Positions 9,145-17,701 of a stretch of 64,000 nucleotides of DNA are shown piece by piece (position 1 is the stretch's first letter; the number at the start of each line of letters is the position of its first letter). The DNA lies in the NCBI GenBank assembly GCA_023440825.1, contig JAEXRL010000023.1:62001-126000 (forward strand). Reading direction: 5' to 3'. Origin of the DNA: Pseudomonadota bacterium. GTDB lineage: Bacteria; Pseudomonadota; Gammaproteobacteria; Burkholderiales; Burkholderiaceae_B. A program made the position numbers and the translations under genes. Under the pieces are notes generated by a model. It saw only the letters and a program-made list of their open reading frames with translations. It had not been told where the DNA came from and did not search any database.

Positions 9145-9660
9145 TTAATTGCTATTGCCTGATGGCAAAACGCCCGCTTTATTGAGTTTGAGCATTAACT
9201 GTTTAAGAGTATGCCTTTCGGCAGGACTAAAGTGACTCATCAACTTGGCCACCCACTGGTAATGAAGAGGTACGGCCTTGCTCAGCATGTTTTCTCCTGC
9301 ACTGCTTAAGCGTATTAACCAGATTCGACGGTCTGTAGGATCAGGTTCTCGCTCGCACCAGCCCTTGGCTTCCATACGATCGATCGTGCGGGTCATGGTT
9401 TGCGAGGTCACTGATACTCCATCGGCTAAGGTACCTATGCTTAAGCCGTCAGGATTGCGTTTGAGCAAAATGAGTACAAAAAACTGAGTTTGATTCAGAC
9501 CGCAATGCGTGTTTAGGTTAGCTTCGAAGGCAGAGAGCATTTCGCTGGTAGCCGAAGCCCAGATAAGCCAGCTTTGCAGCCCGTCGACATCCGGGTTTTG
9601 ATATTGCTTGCCCAGTTGTACTAGGGTGTCGTAGCTGGGCAAATCCTTAAGTTCAAACAT
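9145..9660 (-). CDS. MarR family transcriptional regulator
   Basis: This 171-residue winged-helix repressor has the MarR core: a recognition helix region VTSQTMTRTIDRMEAKGW and the wing REPDPTDRRIW, the characteristic D-x-R-D/R motif. It precedes the MFS gene and probably controls it. A perfect 14-base palindrome lies 30 bases upstream of its start codon and would be a natural autorepression site. Ligand unknown. Confidence 0.9.
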   Translation of the reverse strand: MFELKDLPSYDTLVQLGKQYQNPDVDGLQSWLIWASATSEMLSAFEANLNTHCGLNQTQFFVLILLKRNPDGLSIGTLADGVSVTSQTMTRTIDRMEAKGWCEREPDPTDRRIWLIRLSSAGENMLSKAVPLHYQWVAKLMSHFSPAERHTLKQLMLKLNKAGVLPSGNSN

Positions 9661-9690
9661 GGCACTTTTTAAATATATCGATAGCTAAAT

Positions 9691-9704
9691 TGTAGCTAGC
9701 TACA
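9691..9704. promoter_or_regulatory. Perfect palindrome, candidate MarR operator
   Basis: TGTAGCTAGCTACA is an uninterrupted 14-base palindrome in the 139-base space between the divergent marR and mazG-like genes. Its size and position fit a MarR dimer site that would repress marR-MFS, and possibly the divergent gene too. Confidence 0.5.
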
Positions 9705-9799
9705 TAATTGTGGGCAAGAAGTAATATGTTCTTCCTCTTAATATTTGCGTGCTCGATTAACATATCGTATAAGTAATATTACGAATATGGACAACTCCC

Positions 9800-10189
9800 G
9801 TGAGCATACAAAAAGACGCTACTTCTGCCTCCTATTTAATCGACGTGGCTCCCTTAAGCCAGGTTCTGGAGGATTTTGCCAAAGCCCGTGACTGGGCTCA
9901 ATTTCACTCCCCCAAAAATTTAGCGATGGCGCTGACCGGGGAAGTCGGGGAGTTGGTGGAAATCTTTCAGTGGATGACCGAGGAGCAGTCACGTAGCGCA
10001 GGCACTCATTTTGAAACGGCACAGGCCATCAAAGATGAGTTGGCTAATGTGCAACTGTACCTAGTACGTTTGGCTTTTGCTTTGGGAGTAGATTTAGATG
10101 AGGCCGTGCAGCAAAAACTGAAAAAAAACGAGAGCAAATACCCAACTGAAAAAGCACGGGGGACGAGCAAAAAGTACACGCAGCTTTAA
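9800..10189 (+). CDS. MazG-like nucleotide pyrophosphohydrolase
   Basis: This is a 129-residue all-alpha NTP pyrophosphatase of the MazG/RS21-C6 superfamily, which hydrolyses (d)NTPs to monophosphates. The family metal motif is visible as ALTGEVGELVEIFQW (EExxE-like, near residues 46-60), with a second acidic helix, AIKDELANVQLYLVR (near 77-91). The start is GTG. A short open frame with a strong ribosome site follows 28 bases later and resembles the start of a DUF2075-type protein, a common partner of such small pyrophosphatases as I recall. The gene itself looks intact. Confidence 0.82.
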   Translation: MSIQKDATSASYLIDVAPLSQVLEDFAKARDWAQFHSPKNLAMALTGEVGELVEIFQWMTEEQSRSAGTHFETAQAIKDELANVQLYLVRLAFALGVDLDEAVQQKLKKNESKYPTEKARGTSKKYTQL

Positions 10190-10217
10190 TGCTGACTTTT
10201 GCCAGGAGACAGTAACT

Positions 10218-10373
10218 ATGATCGTCTATGCGGCCGATAAAAAACAATTTTTACATCAGTCTGATTATGACGATATTGAGCAGGTCATTCTGTCACGCTA
10301 TAGAGCCACAACGGGACGGGGTGTTAATGGACTTGGGCAGGTGCAGGCTGAAGTCGCTCTTGTCTGGACGTAG
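10218..10373 (+). pseudogene. 51-codon stub resembling the N-terminus of a DUF2075 (helicase-like) protein
   Basis: An ATG with a good Shine-Dalgarno sequence (AGGAG, 9 bases upstream) opens a 51-codon frame: MIVYAADKKQFLHQS, then a YDDIEQVILSRYRATTGRG stretch, then a short tail and TAG. DUF2075/Schlafen-like ATPase proteins of 600 or more residues start in this style, with a strand IVY-A-K--F followed by an acidic helix and a TGR motif, and often sit next to a MazG-like gene. The rest of such a protein is absent, so I read this as a deletion remnant. It could instead be a genuine small protein. Confidence 0.45.
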
Positions 10374-10429
10374 TGTTACAGCGGCAAGCCATCAGGCAGA
10401 TAGCGTCCAGTTATTGGCAGGGACATGAA

Positions 10430-10630
10430 TTACCCAAACACAAGGCCCAATAACCATAGCCCTAGCAAGACGGGTAAGGCCATAATCATGAGTTGAATCA
10501 TGCAGCCTAGCGAGCCAAAGGCACCTGCTAAGGCTCCCGCTTTGGCCCCTTGTTCTTTTTGACCACTAAGCAGGCCGATTATGGCGCCTATGGCAGCACA
10601 TACTAAAACGATGGTAAGAATGGTTCCCAT
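10430..10630 (-). CDS. Small glycine-rich membrane protein, unknown function
   Basis: This is a 66-residue hydrophobic protein with two membrane segments (residues 3-20 and about 40-64). They are joined by a polar GQKEQGAKAG loop that runs into a glycine/alanine-zipper stretch. I chose the ATG that gives MGTILTIVLV; an upstream in-frame codon at 10666 would add 12 non-hydrophobic residues. No family recognised. It stands alone between the mazG/DUF2075 remnant and the SMP-30 operon. It could be a glycine-zipper envelope protein or a holin-like peptide. Confidence 0.55.
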   Translation of the reverse strand: MGTILTIVLVCAAIGAIIGLLSGQKEQGAKAGALAGAFGSLGCMIQLMIMALPVLLGLWLLGLVFG

Positions 10631-10821
10631 AGTGAACGGCCAACATTGAAGATTGATGAAGTACAAAGATCATAGCGCACAACGAGTCTGAACGAAGCCT
10701 GGGGGGCATGGATAAGTGCGGGAAATCTACTTTTTATGTCTGAGCAGCACTATTTAGTGCATCTTGCTGGGTAATGTTGACGGGATGCGACTGATTAAAC
10801 AGTGGGGTGGCGAGGGTGAAG

Positions 10822-10862
10822 AAAAATGCCACGACCAGGAGTAACTGTGTAGTGGCATTTTT
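10822..10862. terminator. Bidirectional terminator-like hairpin
   Basis: The arms AAAAATGCCAC (10822-10832) and GTGGCATTTTT (10852-10862) are perfect complements, with A-tract on one side and T-tract on the other, so it can end transcription from either strand. It lies 21 bases beyond the stop codon of the minus-strand SMP-30 gene and ends that operon. Confidence 0.7.
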
Positions 10863-10883
10863 ATGTAGTAAAGCCGTGCAGTC

Positions 10884-11822
10884 TTAGTAGGTGTCACTGT
10901 GTGAAAATAAGCGTATGCCAGGATGTTCAGTGCGTGCTTTGACGATTGCTCCTGAGGCGGAGTCAATCATGTATAGGGTGCGTAAGTCCTCACCCCCAAA
11001 GGCCAGATTAGTGACTGTACGGCCTCCTGTGCAGACCATATAGCGGTGTAAAGGCTCCCCATACTGACTAAATGACCAGACACAGCCATTACCGGCGTCG
11101 GCCACAAACACATTGCCAGCCTGATCTACGGCAAGGCCGTCTGCGCCACTCACGCCACCTGCCATTTGTACGAAAATGCCCACTTTAGACACAGAACCGT
11201 CAGCAAATAAAGGCAGTCTCCAAATGGCATTACCCCGAGTCATGGCCACATACAAGGTCTTTTCATCAGGGCTTAACGCCAAGCCGTTAGGACTAATGCC
11301 AGTATCCAGCAAGCAATCTAGACGCTCATTTTTCAGGTTGTAGCGAAACACTCTGCCTGTAGGATCGTGCAGGCCGGTTTGACCCTGATCGGTAAAGTAT
11401 AAATTGCCTTGCTGATCAAAAATTAAATCATTGATTCCTTTAAAGCCCTCACTACGGCGGTGTGTGAGTACCGGACTGATCTTGCCATCTTTCGGGTCGA
11501 GTTGCAGAATGCCGTGCTGATAGTCTGCTAGAAAAATACGTCCATCAGCATGAATTTTTAAGCCATTGGGCCAACCATCATATTGGCTGATTAGTTCCCA
11601 TTGACCCTCTGGGCAGATACGGAATATACGTCCGTAGGGGATATCAACGACGTATAAACGTCCGTCTCGATCGAATGAGGGACCTTCTAAAAAAGAGTTG
11701 ACGGCTTGGCCAGGCTTATTTGCCTGGACCCAGCCTGAAGGGGTACCTGCCAGAAAGAAAGCCTCTGGAAGACGACTGAATAACTCAGTACTGCGTTGAA
11801 CTGGCGGAGGATAAAGGCTCAT
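10884..11822 (-). CDS. SMP-30/gluconolactonase family protein
   Basis: This is a 312-residue six-bladed beta-propeller lactonase-type protein. Repeated blade motifs are visible (EGPSFDRDGRLYVVD, GIKDLIFDQQGNLYF-like, SPNGLALSPDEKTLYV, GADGLAVDQAGNVFVADAGN), including the Asn and Asp expected to bind the divalent metal. I chose the ATG at 11820-11822, which overlaps the stop of the upstream citrate-synthase-like gene by one base (TAATG), so translation is coupled. It is the last gene of the TRAP/CoA-transferase/lyase operon. A lactone-opening role on the transported acid is inference. Confidence 0.85.
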   Translation of the reverse strand: MSLYPPPVQRSTELFSRLPEAFFLAGTPSGWVQANKPGQAVNSFLEGPSFDRDGRLYVVDIPYGRIFRICPEGQWELISQYDGWPNGLKIHADGRIFLADYQHGILQLDPKDGKISPVLTHRRSEGFKGINDLIFDQQGNLYFTDQGQTGLHDPTGRVFRYNLKNERLDCLLDTGISPNGLALSPDEKTLYVAMTRGNAIWRLPLFADGSVSKVGIFVQMAGGVSGADGLAVDQAGNVFVADAGNGCVWSFSQYGEPLHRYMVCTGGRTVTNLAFGGEDLRTLYMIDSASGAIVKARTEHPGIRLFSHSDTY

Positions 11823-12658
11823 TACTCGTTCTCCTTGATTTCGCGTGGGGCGTGACCACTGTAATTCCAAATATACTGCCGTGGTATCGGGCCTTTGTTA
11901 CGGGCAGGCAACTGCATTTGCTCCCAAGCATGAGCCAGGATGCCTACGGACCGAGACAGACAGAATAAACCGCGTGCCAAAGGAGCAGGGAAGCCGAGCT
12001 CGGCATAGATGACAGCAGTAGCACCATCAATATTCATAGGAATAAGCCGGCCTTTACTATGATGAATGGTGCGTTCCACCTCGCGTGCGATGGCGGCAAA
12101 ACGGCCGTCAACGACGCCTTCTGCTTTGGCTTGCTCCACCAGTTCGAGCAAGCGCGGAGCTCTGGGATCAACGGGGTGGAAACGATGGCCAAAGCCGGGT
12201 ACATACTTTTTGCCGCCAGCCCAGAAGGCATGCAAGGCTTCCTGGCTCGCAGCGCTTAGCGTAGCTCCTTGTTGTACCAATTGGTCAATGTGATGATAGA
12301 GCTCGACTGCTTGTTCGCCCGCTCCACCATGTACGTCGCCCAACACGTTCAGGCCTGAGGCCATGGCATTATTGAGTCCCACACCACATGTGGCAGCCAT
12401 TCTGGCGATGGCGATGGAAGGCGCCTGAGGCCCGTGGTCCACGCCAGCCACTAGCGCTGCATTGAGCAAAGAGGTTTGTCCCGCATTGGGGCGCTCCCCA
12501 CGTAGCATTAGCCAGATCATTTCGGTATGGCTAACGTGTCCGATGAGATCTTGGATGGCGTAGCCATGATAGCGGATGGAGCCGGGCTGCATGTCGATGA
12601 TATCGGTGCGCCACCAATCCTGCATGGCTTGTTGAACGCTAGGGTCATTGGTACTCAT
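11822..12658 (-). CDS. Citryl-CoA lyase / short citrate synthase family protein
   Basis: This 278-residue protein has the citrate synthase fold but is far shorter than GltA (about 430), matching the citryl-CoA-lyase-like group. All three catalytic positions are present: His in VHGGAGEQ, His in PGFGHRFHPVDPR and Asp in MNIDGATA. Its start overlaps the stop of the CoA-transferase gene (ATGA), and its stop overlaps the SMP-30 start. With a CoA-transferase directly upstream, it most simply runs as a lyase: an acid is converted to its CoA ester and split to acetyl-CoA plus an oxo acid. Citrate or a citrate analogue is a likely substrate. Confidence 0.82.
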   Translation of the reverse strand: MSTNDPSVQQAMQDWWRTDIIDMQPGSIRYHGYAIQDLIGHVSHTEMIWLMLRGERPNAGQTSLLNAALVAGVDHGPQAPSIAIARMAATCGVGLNNAMASGLNVLGDVHGGAGEQAVELYHHIDQLVQQGATLSAASQEALHAFWAGGKKYVPGFGHRFHPVDPRAPRLLELVEQAKAEGVVDGRFAAIAREVERTIHHSKGRLIPMNIDGATAVIYAELGFPAPLARGLFCLSRSVGILAHAWEQMQLPARNKGPIPRQYIWNYSGHAPREIKENE

Positions 12659-13857
12659 ATCACCGCCTCATTTTTAAATGCATCTATAGCTTGAGCGTCG
12701 TAGCCCAGCGAATCGAGTAGCGCTAGGGTGTCTTGTCCCAGAATGGGTGGGGGCGAGCTAGGACGTGGATCGCCGCTGGCCAGCCTGAAACCGGAGCGTA
12801 CGACTTGTACGTCTTTGCCTACGCCGGGTGCTTGCTTAAACGTGTGAAGCAAACCACGTTGCTGGATCTGCTCATGCGCAAGAATCTCAGCCACGCTGAG
12901 TACTTCACCGGCCGGCACATTGTGCGCATTGAGTAATTTGGCCCAGTGTGTGGCGGGCTGAGTTTGCAGCGCTGTTTCCAGTTCTTGACGTAAGGCTTCT
13001 CGATGCGTTTTTCTACTTTCACGCTCGGAAAAACGCTTGTCGGTAATGAGTTCAGGCATAGAGAGCAGATGGCACAACTGTTCAAACTGAGCTTGCTTAT
13101 TGGCAGCAATATTCAGTAGGCCGTCAGCGGTTTTGAATGTTCCAGAAGGGGCGGCCGTCATGTTTTCGTTGCCCATGGCTTGAGCAGGTACGCCAGCAAT
13201 CAGCCAGTTTGAGACTGCCCAGCCCATGGCCACGACAGTGGACTCAAGCATAGAGACATCTACAAAGTCACCTTCGCCCGTCCTTTCGCGTTTGAGTAAG
13301 GCGGCTGTAGTGGCAAACGCGGCTGTTATACCGCCCATGGTATCAGCGACCGGATAGCCTACTCGTAACGGTGCGCTGTTGGAGTCGCCAGTTACGCTCA
13401 TCACGCCGGCCATACCTTGAACAATCTGATCATAAGCAGGGTTGTCTTTAAGCGGACCGTCACAGCCAAAACCCGAAATTGCGCAGTAAACCAGATCAGG
13501 TTTAATGGTTTTTAAGGTGTCGTACCCAAGGCCTAAGCGATCCATGACCCCTGGTCTGAAATTTTCTATGAGCGCATCCGCGGTAGCGACCAGTCGTTTA
13601 AAAATCTCTTTGCCTGCCGCTGATTTTAGATTCAGGGCGAGTGATTTTTTGCCCGCATTTTGAGCTAAAAAGGAGGCTCCCATATAGGTTTGGTTTAACT
13701 CCGGATCGGCGCCAAGTTGTCTGGCCAAATCGCCGGACGCAGGCATCTCTACTTTGATCACCTCGGCGCCTAGCAGAGCCAATTGATATGCGCAGAAGGG
13801 GCCGGCCAGAACATTCGTTAAATCCAGAATGCGTAAACCTTCAAGCTGTTTAGCCAC
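12655..13857 (-). CDS. CaiB/BaiF family (type III) CoA-transferase
   Basis: This is a 400-residue type III CoA-transferase. The opening GLRILDLTNVLAGPFCAYQL, GAEVIKVEMP, FRPGVMDRLGLGY and the Asp-bearing YPVADTMGGI (catalytic Asp near residue 166) are all present. GTG start. It overlaps the TRAP permease by 8 bases upstream and the citryl-CoA-lyase-like gene by 4 bases downstream, so it belongs to a compact operon. It should activate the imported acid for cleavage by the next gene product. Confidence 0.88.
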   Translation of the reverse strand: MAKQLEGLRILDLTNVLAGPFCAYQLALLGAEVIKVEMPASGDLARQLGADPELNQTYMGASFLAQNAGKKSLALNLKSAAGKEIFKRLVATADALIENFRPGVMDRLGLGYDTLKTIKPDLVYCAISGFGCDGPLKDNPAYDQIVQGMAGVMSVTGDSNSAPLRVGYPVADTMGGITAAFATTAALLKRERTGEGDFVDVSMLESTVVAMGWAVSNWLIAGVPAQAMGNENMTAAPSGTFKTADGLLNIAANKQAQFEQLCHLLSMPELITDKRFSERESRKTHREALRQELETALQTQPATHWAKLLNAHNVPAGEVLSVAEILAHEQIQQRGLLHTFKQAPGVGKDVQVVRSGFRLASGDPRPSSPPPILGQDTLALLDSLGYDAQAIDAFKNEAVI

Positions 13858-15715
13858 GCTGCTTACTTCCTTTAAATATCCATAAAAAATAAACGATTAG
13901 TCCCAGAACAGCTGCGCCGTTAAGAGCACCAGAGGGCATAGCAATTAGCACTGCTCCTGTGGCCAGACCTATACGTTCTAGGGCGTGTAAGGGTCTGAAT
14001 AGATAACCGATCTGAGCAGCGGCAAAGGCCACAATGGCCGTTAGCGCGGCGGGTAGGTACAAAAATAGGGCGCTCAGGTCGCTGTCTGGTTGTACTAAAA
14101 GCTCAGGGTGGTAAATCCAAATTAACGGTAGGAAAAAACCTACTGCAGCAATACGTACGGCGGTGACTGCTAATCCCATGGGGTTGGTTTTGGCAATCGC
14201 CGCTGCGGCAAACACCGCTAAGGCAACGGGCGGGGTAATCGCCGATAGCACAGCGTAATAAAACACGAACATGTGAGCAGTGAGTTTATCGATGCCTAGA
14301 TCCATAAGGGCTGGACCCGCTACAAAAATGACCATCAAATATGAAGCAGCGGTGGGCAGACCCATACCTAACACGATGGCACAAACAGCCGCCATGAAGA
14401 GCGCAAGCAGTAAGGAGCTATGTCCTAGTGCGGTAATTTCCTGATTAAGCTTAATGCCAAAGCCTGTGGAGGAAATGGCAGCAATGACAATGCCGATGGC
14501 CGCGCAGGAAAGTAGTACGGACAATGAATCGCGCCCACTGTCTGTGAGCATGGATAACCAGTTCGCACGGCTTAAACGAGTCTCTGGAAATAGGCTGGCT
14601 GCTACGAGTAAAACACCCGTTGCCACTAAGCCACTAAATGGAGCCGGGTAACCGCTGATGAGCAAAGTGAGCAAGGTACCAAAGCCCACAACGAGCAGAC
14701 CGGCTCGTAGACTCATGGTGCGGTTCCATGCCGGTGCTCCCTCATCGCTTAAGGGAGCAATTTGTATGCGCCCCGCTTCCAAGGCGACAGTGATCGACAA
14801 GGATAGGATGTAAAGAAGGGCAGGCAGTATCGCTGCTACCATAATGGTAACGTAAGGAATGCCTGTGATGTCAGACATAATAAATGCCCCCACTCCCATA
14901 ACGGGGGGCATAATTTGCCCTACGCACGAAGCGGTGGCTTCTACACCGCCAGCAAATCGGGCCGAGAAACCCGAGCGTTTCATCATGGGTATGGTTAGCA
15001 CGCCTGTTGCCGCAACGTTGGCCGGTGCAGAGCCATTAATGGAGCCAAAGAAAGCGGAGGCAATAATGGCTGTTTGTGCGGGGCCTGAACGACGTCCGCG
15101 CGTCAGCAATAAGGCCAAATCGTTAAATAAATCGCCGGCTCCTGTTAAACGCAAGGCGGTTCCGAGCACAACAAAGACCACCACGATATCTACTACAGAG
15201 GCCAGAGCGACACCGAAAATACCTCGGTAGCTGTAGGAGACTTCTAAGATACGGGTGATGGAAAAGGGACGATGGTGAAAAATACCGGGTAATAAGTGCC
15301 CAAAGGCTAAATAAGCGACAGCCAGTAGAACGACGCTGGTTAAAAACCAGCCCTCTGCACGGTGTGCAGCCCAGATGACGACTAAGGTGCCAATGGCATA
15401 GCACCATAAATCCAGTGAGTTAGGCAGGCCTTCGCGATAGTTGGCGATCGCATCATACTGGTGGGTAAAATACGCCCAGCTTAATACCGCCCCTAGAATA
15501 AGCACGATATTGGCCAACAGAGTACGACGATTGGCTCCGGTAGAGTTTTGCGCCTTTGATCGAGCAGTGATGGCGACGATTGCCAACATTAACGCGGTGC
15601 CATACTGTACTTGGGACGGAAAGCGTCCGAATATCTGCGTTAATACGATGAGTAAAATGAGCGTAGCGCTGGCACACACGCCCAGAGTGTGTATGGTTTT
15701 ATCTAGTTTTGACAT
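13850..15715 (-). CDS. TRAP transporter permease, fused small and large subunits (TAXI type)
   Basis: This is a 621-residue inner-membrane protein in which the 4-helix DctQ-like and 12-helix DctM-like parts are one chain, as is usual for TRAP systems with a TAXI receptor. DctM-domain motifs include a glycine-rich stretch with GSINGSAPANVAATG, GVGAFIMSDITGIPY and MGLPTAASYL. I prefer the ATG at 15713-15715 (MSKLDKT), preceded by AGGA, over an upstream in-frame start at 15751. It works with the TAXI receptor encoded just upstream to import an organic acid using a sodium or proton gradient. Confidence 0.88.
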   Translation of the reverse strand: MSKLDKTIHTLGVCASATLILLIVLTQIFGRFPSQVQYGTALMLAIVAITARSKAQNSTGANRRTLLANIVLILGAVLSWAYFTHQYDAIANYREGLPNSLDLWCYAIGTLVVIWAAHRAEGWFLTSVVLLAVAYLAFGHLLPGIFHHRPFSITRILEVSYSYRGIFGVALASVVDIVVVFVVLGTALRLTGAGDLFNDLALLLTRGRRSGPAQTAIIASAFFGSINGSAPANVAATGVLTIPMMKRSGFSARFAGGVEATASCVGQIMPPVMGVGAFIMSDITGIPYVTIMVAAILPALLYILSLSITVALEAGRIQIAPLSDEGAPAWNRTMSLRAGLLVVGFGTLLTLLISGYPAPFSGLVATGVLLVAASLFPETRLSRANWLSMLTDSGRDSLSVLLSCAAIGIVIAAISSTGFGIKLNQEITALGHSSLLLALFMAAVCAIVLGMGLPTAASYLMVIFVAGPALMDLGIDKLTAHMFVFYYAVLSAITPPVALAVFAAAAIAKTNPMGLAVTAVRIAAVGFFLPLIWIYHPELLVQPDSDLSALFLYLPAALTAIVAFAAAQIGYLFRPLHALERIGLATGAVLIAMPSGALNGAAVLGLIVYFLWIFKGSKQRG

Positions 15716-15799
15716 CTGAGGTCCTGCGTTTTTGAATAGGCAGTTCATCAAGTAGGCAATGCGCTACGAATGTGCGCACTGCCTGAATAGGCTCGGTAA

Positions 15800-16780
15800 T
15801 TAATCGAGCATGCCTACTTCGCGATAGTATTTCTCTGCGCCTGGGTGTAGATCCGCGGAGATTCCTTTCAAGGCCGTGTCGCGTTGAATCAGGGATAAGG
15901 CGGCACTGCTGGCCTGCACTTTCTCTATGTTTTCCCACAAGGCCTTGGTGAGCTGATATACCACTTCTTCGTCCACCGATTCATTCACCATGACTTGCCA
16001 TGGAAACGTCCAGAAGTTGACGTGATCGCCCTCAACCTGTACACGTCCTTCATAGACTTTCTCTACAGTAGCGGCTGGTACAGACTGCAAAATATAGAAC
16101 TTACCGTTAGATATCTTGTCCTGCAGTTGTGCAAACGCGTCTTCGTCCAGTGAGACAAAGCGCAACTTGTTACCACGTGAAGCATTATCGATGGACGCAT
16201 TGGGGATACTGCCCCAGACTAGCGTGCCGTCCAGCGTTCCTGTTACTAGTTGCTCTAGCGCTGGGCCATACTCCAGATGCTGGCCGCTGACCTTAATAGA
16301 ATGCAGATCAAATAAATCATTGGATACTTTACCCGCATTGCCACCCGGTCGTCCTATCCCTACTTTTTTGCCATCAAAGTCAGAAAAGTTTTTAATGCTG
16401 CTGTTTGCATTTACTACGTATTGAGCCATGCCTGAAGGCAGCCCTAATACGGCTTTCATTGTTTTGTATTTATCCCGGATCGACGACGGGTCTTTGGCAT
16501 ATGCACCTTCACCTGCTACAGCATCCAAGTAATGGGGTGAGCCGACTGCGACGAAGTCCACCTCTTCCTGAGCGGTTTTGCGCATTCCTGCGACGGTGCC
16601 ATTTTCCACGACTGTCATTGCTAGACCTGCGTCTTTAGCAATGCCTGACCACACTACGCCTAATGCATAGTCGTCTGAGGTGGCAGACACGCCACTAAAC
16701 ACCACTTCTGCTTGTGTGCTTACTGTAAAAGCGGTGAAGGCAAGTAACGCAAAGGCGCGTTTGTATGAGCGTATGGACAT
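15800..16780 (-). CDS. TAXI family TRAP transporter solute-binding subunit
   Basis: This is a 326-residue periplasmic receptor. The signal peptide covers about residues 1-24 (ALLAFTAFTVSTQA). The mature protein has TAXI-family features such as a V-NGTVAGMRKTAQEEVDFV stretch and GKKVGIGRPGGNAGKV. GGAG lies 4 bases before the ATG. It is the first gene of the minus-strand operon and faces the divergent iclR gene across an operator-like repeat. It is the partner of the fused permease that follows. Ligand unknown, presumably a di- or tricarboxylate. Confidence 0.9.
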   Translation of the reverse strand: MSIRSYKRAFALLAFTAFTVSTQAEVVFSGVSATSDDYALGVVWSGIAKDAGLAMTVVENGTVAGMRKTAQEEVDFVAVGSPHYLDAVAGEGAYAKDPSSIRDKYKTMKAVLGLPSGMAQYVVNANSSIKNFSDFDGKKVGIGRPGGNAGKVSNDLFDLHSIKVSGQHLEYGPALEQLVTGTLDGTLVWGSIPNASIDNASRGNKLRFVSLDEDAFAQLQDKISNGKFYILQSVPAATVEKVYEGRVQVEGDHVNFWTFPWQVMVNESVDEEVVYQLTKALWENIEKVQASSAALSLIQRDTALKGISADLHPGAEKYYREVGMLD

Positions 16781-16824
16781 ATTTCTCCTCGTTTAGCGTA
16801 ATATCAACTTTGAGTACCGCTGTG

Positions 16825-16846
16825 CGCAACTCTAGTTGCGTATAAT
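16825..16846 (+). promoter_or_regulatory. Inverted repeat next to a -10 element, candidate IclR operator
   Basis: The perfect arms CGCAACT and AGTTGCG (16825-16840, 2-base spacer) are followed at once by TATAAT (16841-16846), a consensus -10 box reading toward iclR. No good -35 was found. A dimeric regulator bound here would cover the promoter. The site lies in the 164-base gap between the divergent TAXI operon and iclR. Confidence 0.45.
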
Positions 16847-16944
16847 AGACCAGCGAGCTGGAAAGTCAATACCGAAAACCGGATCAAAGCCGTACAACAT
16901 CGTCCAATGCCATAATGGGAGCTTGTTAAAAAATGGAGAAATCA

Positions 16945-17625
16945 ATGAGTAAACACCGTGTGGAAGCTGTCGAGCGAGCTTTGACGCTTCTGGAGTGCTT
17001 CAACCAGCAAAAGCGCTCTTTAAGTTTGACTGAGTTGGCCGAAGCTACCGGGATGTATAAAAGTACGGTGTTGCGTTTGGCCGCCTCATTAGAACGATTT
17101 CATTTTTTGGTACGTGGGCAAGATGGACGGTATGGCGTGGGCCAGTCGTTGTGGCGTTTGGGACAGCTCTACCATAGCAAGTTTAATGTTGAGCAAAACG
17201 TCAGGCCCGAGCTTATTGAACTGATGGAGTTAAGCGGAGAGACCGCTTCCTTATATGTTCGCGAAGGTAATTTGCGAGTGTGCTTGTATCGTGAGAATTC
17301 ACGTCGCGCCGCTCGTCACCATCTCGAAGAGGGCGTCACTCTTCCTTTGACTAGCGGAGCATCCGGGCATATTTTGGCGGCGTTTGGCGAACCTTTGGAG
17401 CAAAGTGCACAAACAGTTCGTGAGCAAGGTTACGCGGTGTCCTTAGGAGAGCGAGACCCTGATTTGGCCGCTGTGGCGGTGCCCTTATTCAGTAGCTCTG
17501 GCGTGTTTATTGGCGCCTTAACATTGTCTGGCATTATTACGCGTTTCACCCCGGAAAACCGAGCCATGATGATACAAGCGCTGAACGAAGCGACTAAGCG
17601 ATTAAGCCAACAGATAATGGATTAG
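16945..17625 (+). CDS. IclR family transcriptional regulator
   Basis: This 226-residue regulator has an N-terminal winged helix (LTELAEATGMYKSTVLRLAASLE) and a C-terminal GAF-like effector domain (SGASGHILAAFGEP, then AVAVPLFSSSGVFIGALTLSG). The ATG at 16945 has GGAG 6 bases upstream; another in-frame ATG at 16933 adds four residues. It diverges from the TAXI-TRAP/CoA-transferase/citryl-CoA-lyase operon and is the likely regulator of it, with the transported acid or its metabolite as probable effector. Confidence 0.88.
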   Translation: MSKHRVEAVERALTLLECFNQQKRSLSLTELAEATGMYKSTVLRLAASLERFHFLVRGQDGRYGVGQSLWRLGQLYHSKFNVEQNVRPELIELMELSGETASLYVREGNLRVCLYRENSRRAARHHLEEGVTLPLTSGASGHILAAFGEPLEQSAQTVREQGYAVSLGERDPDLAAVAVPLFSSSGVFIGALTLSGIITRFTPENRAMMIQALNEATKRLSQQIMD

Positions 17626-17701
17626 GTTGGGCAGCGGGCTCGAATATTTGTTCAAATAGAACGCTGGGGTTAAGGAGTTGTGCCGCTAATATATTCATAT
17701 T

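Noticed and set aside
10754..10966. Minus-strand open frame of 70 codons beyond the SMP-30 gene
   Set aside because: Runs through the bidirectional terminator and overlaps the real 3' end of the SMP-30 gene; no ribosome site.
11822..12658. Ordinary citrate synthase gltA
   Set aside because: About 150 residues too short and placed in a CoA-transferase/TRAP operon; citryl-CoA-lyase-like group fits better.
16933..16944. Upstream ATG of the iclR gene
   Set aside because: Possible, but the second ATG at 16945 has a better-spaced GGAG.
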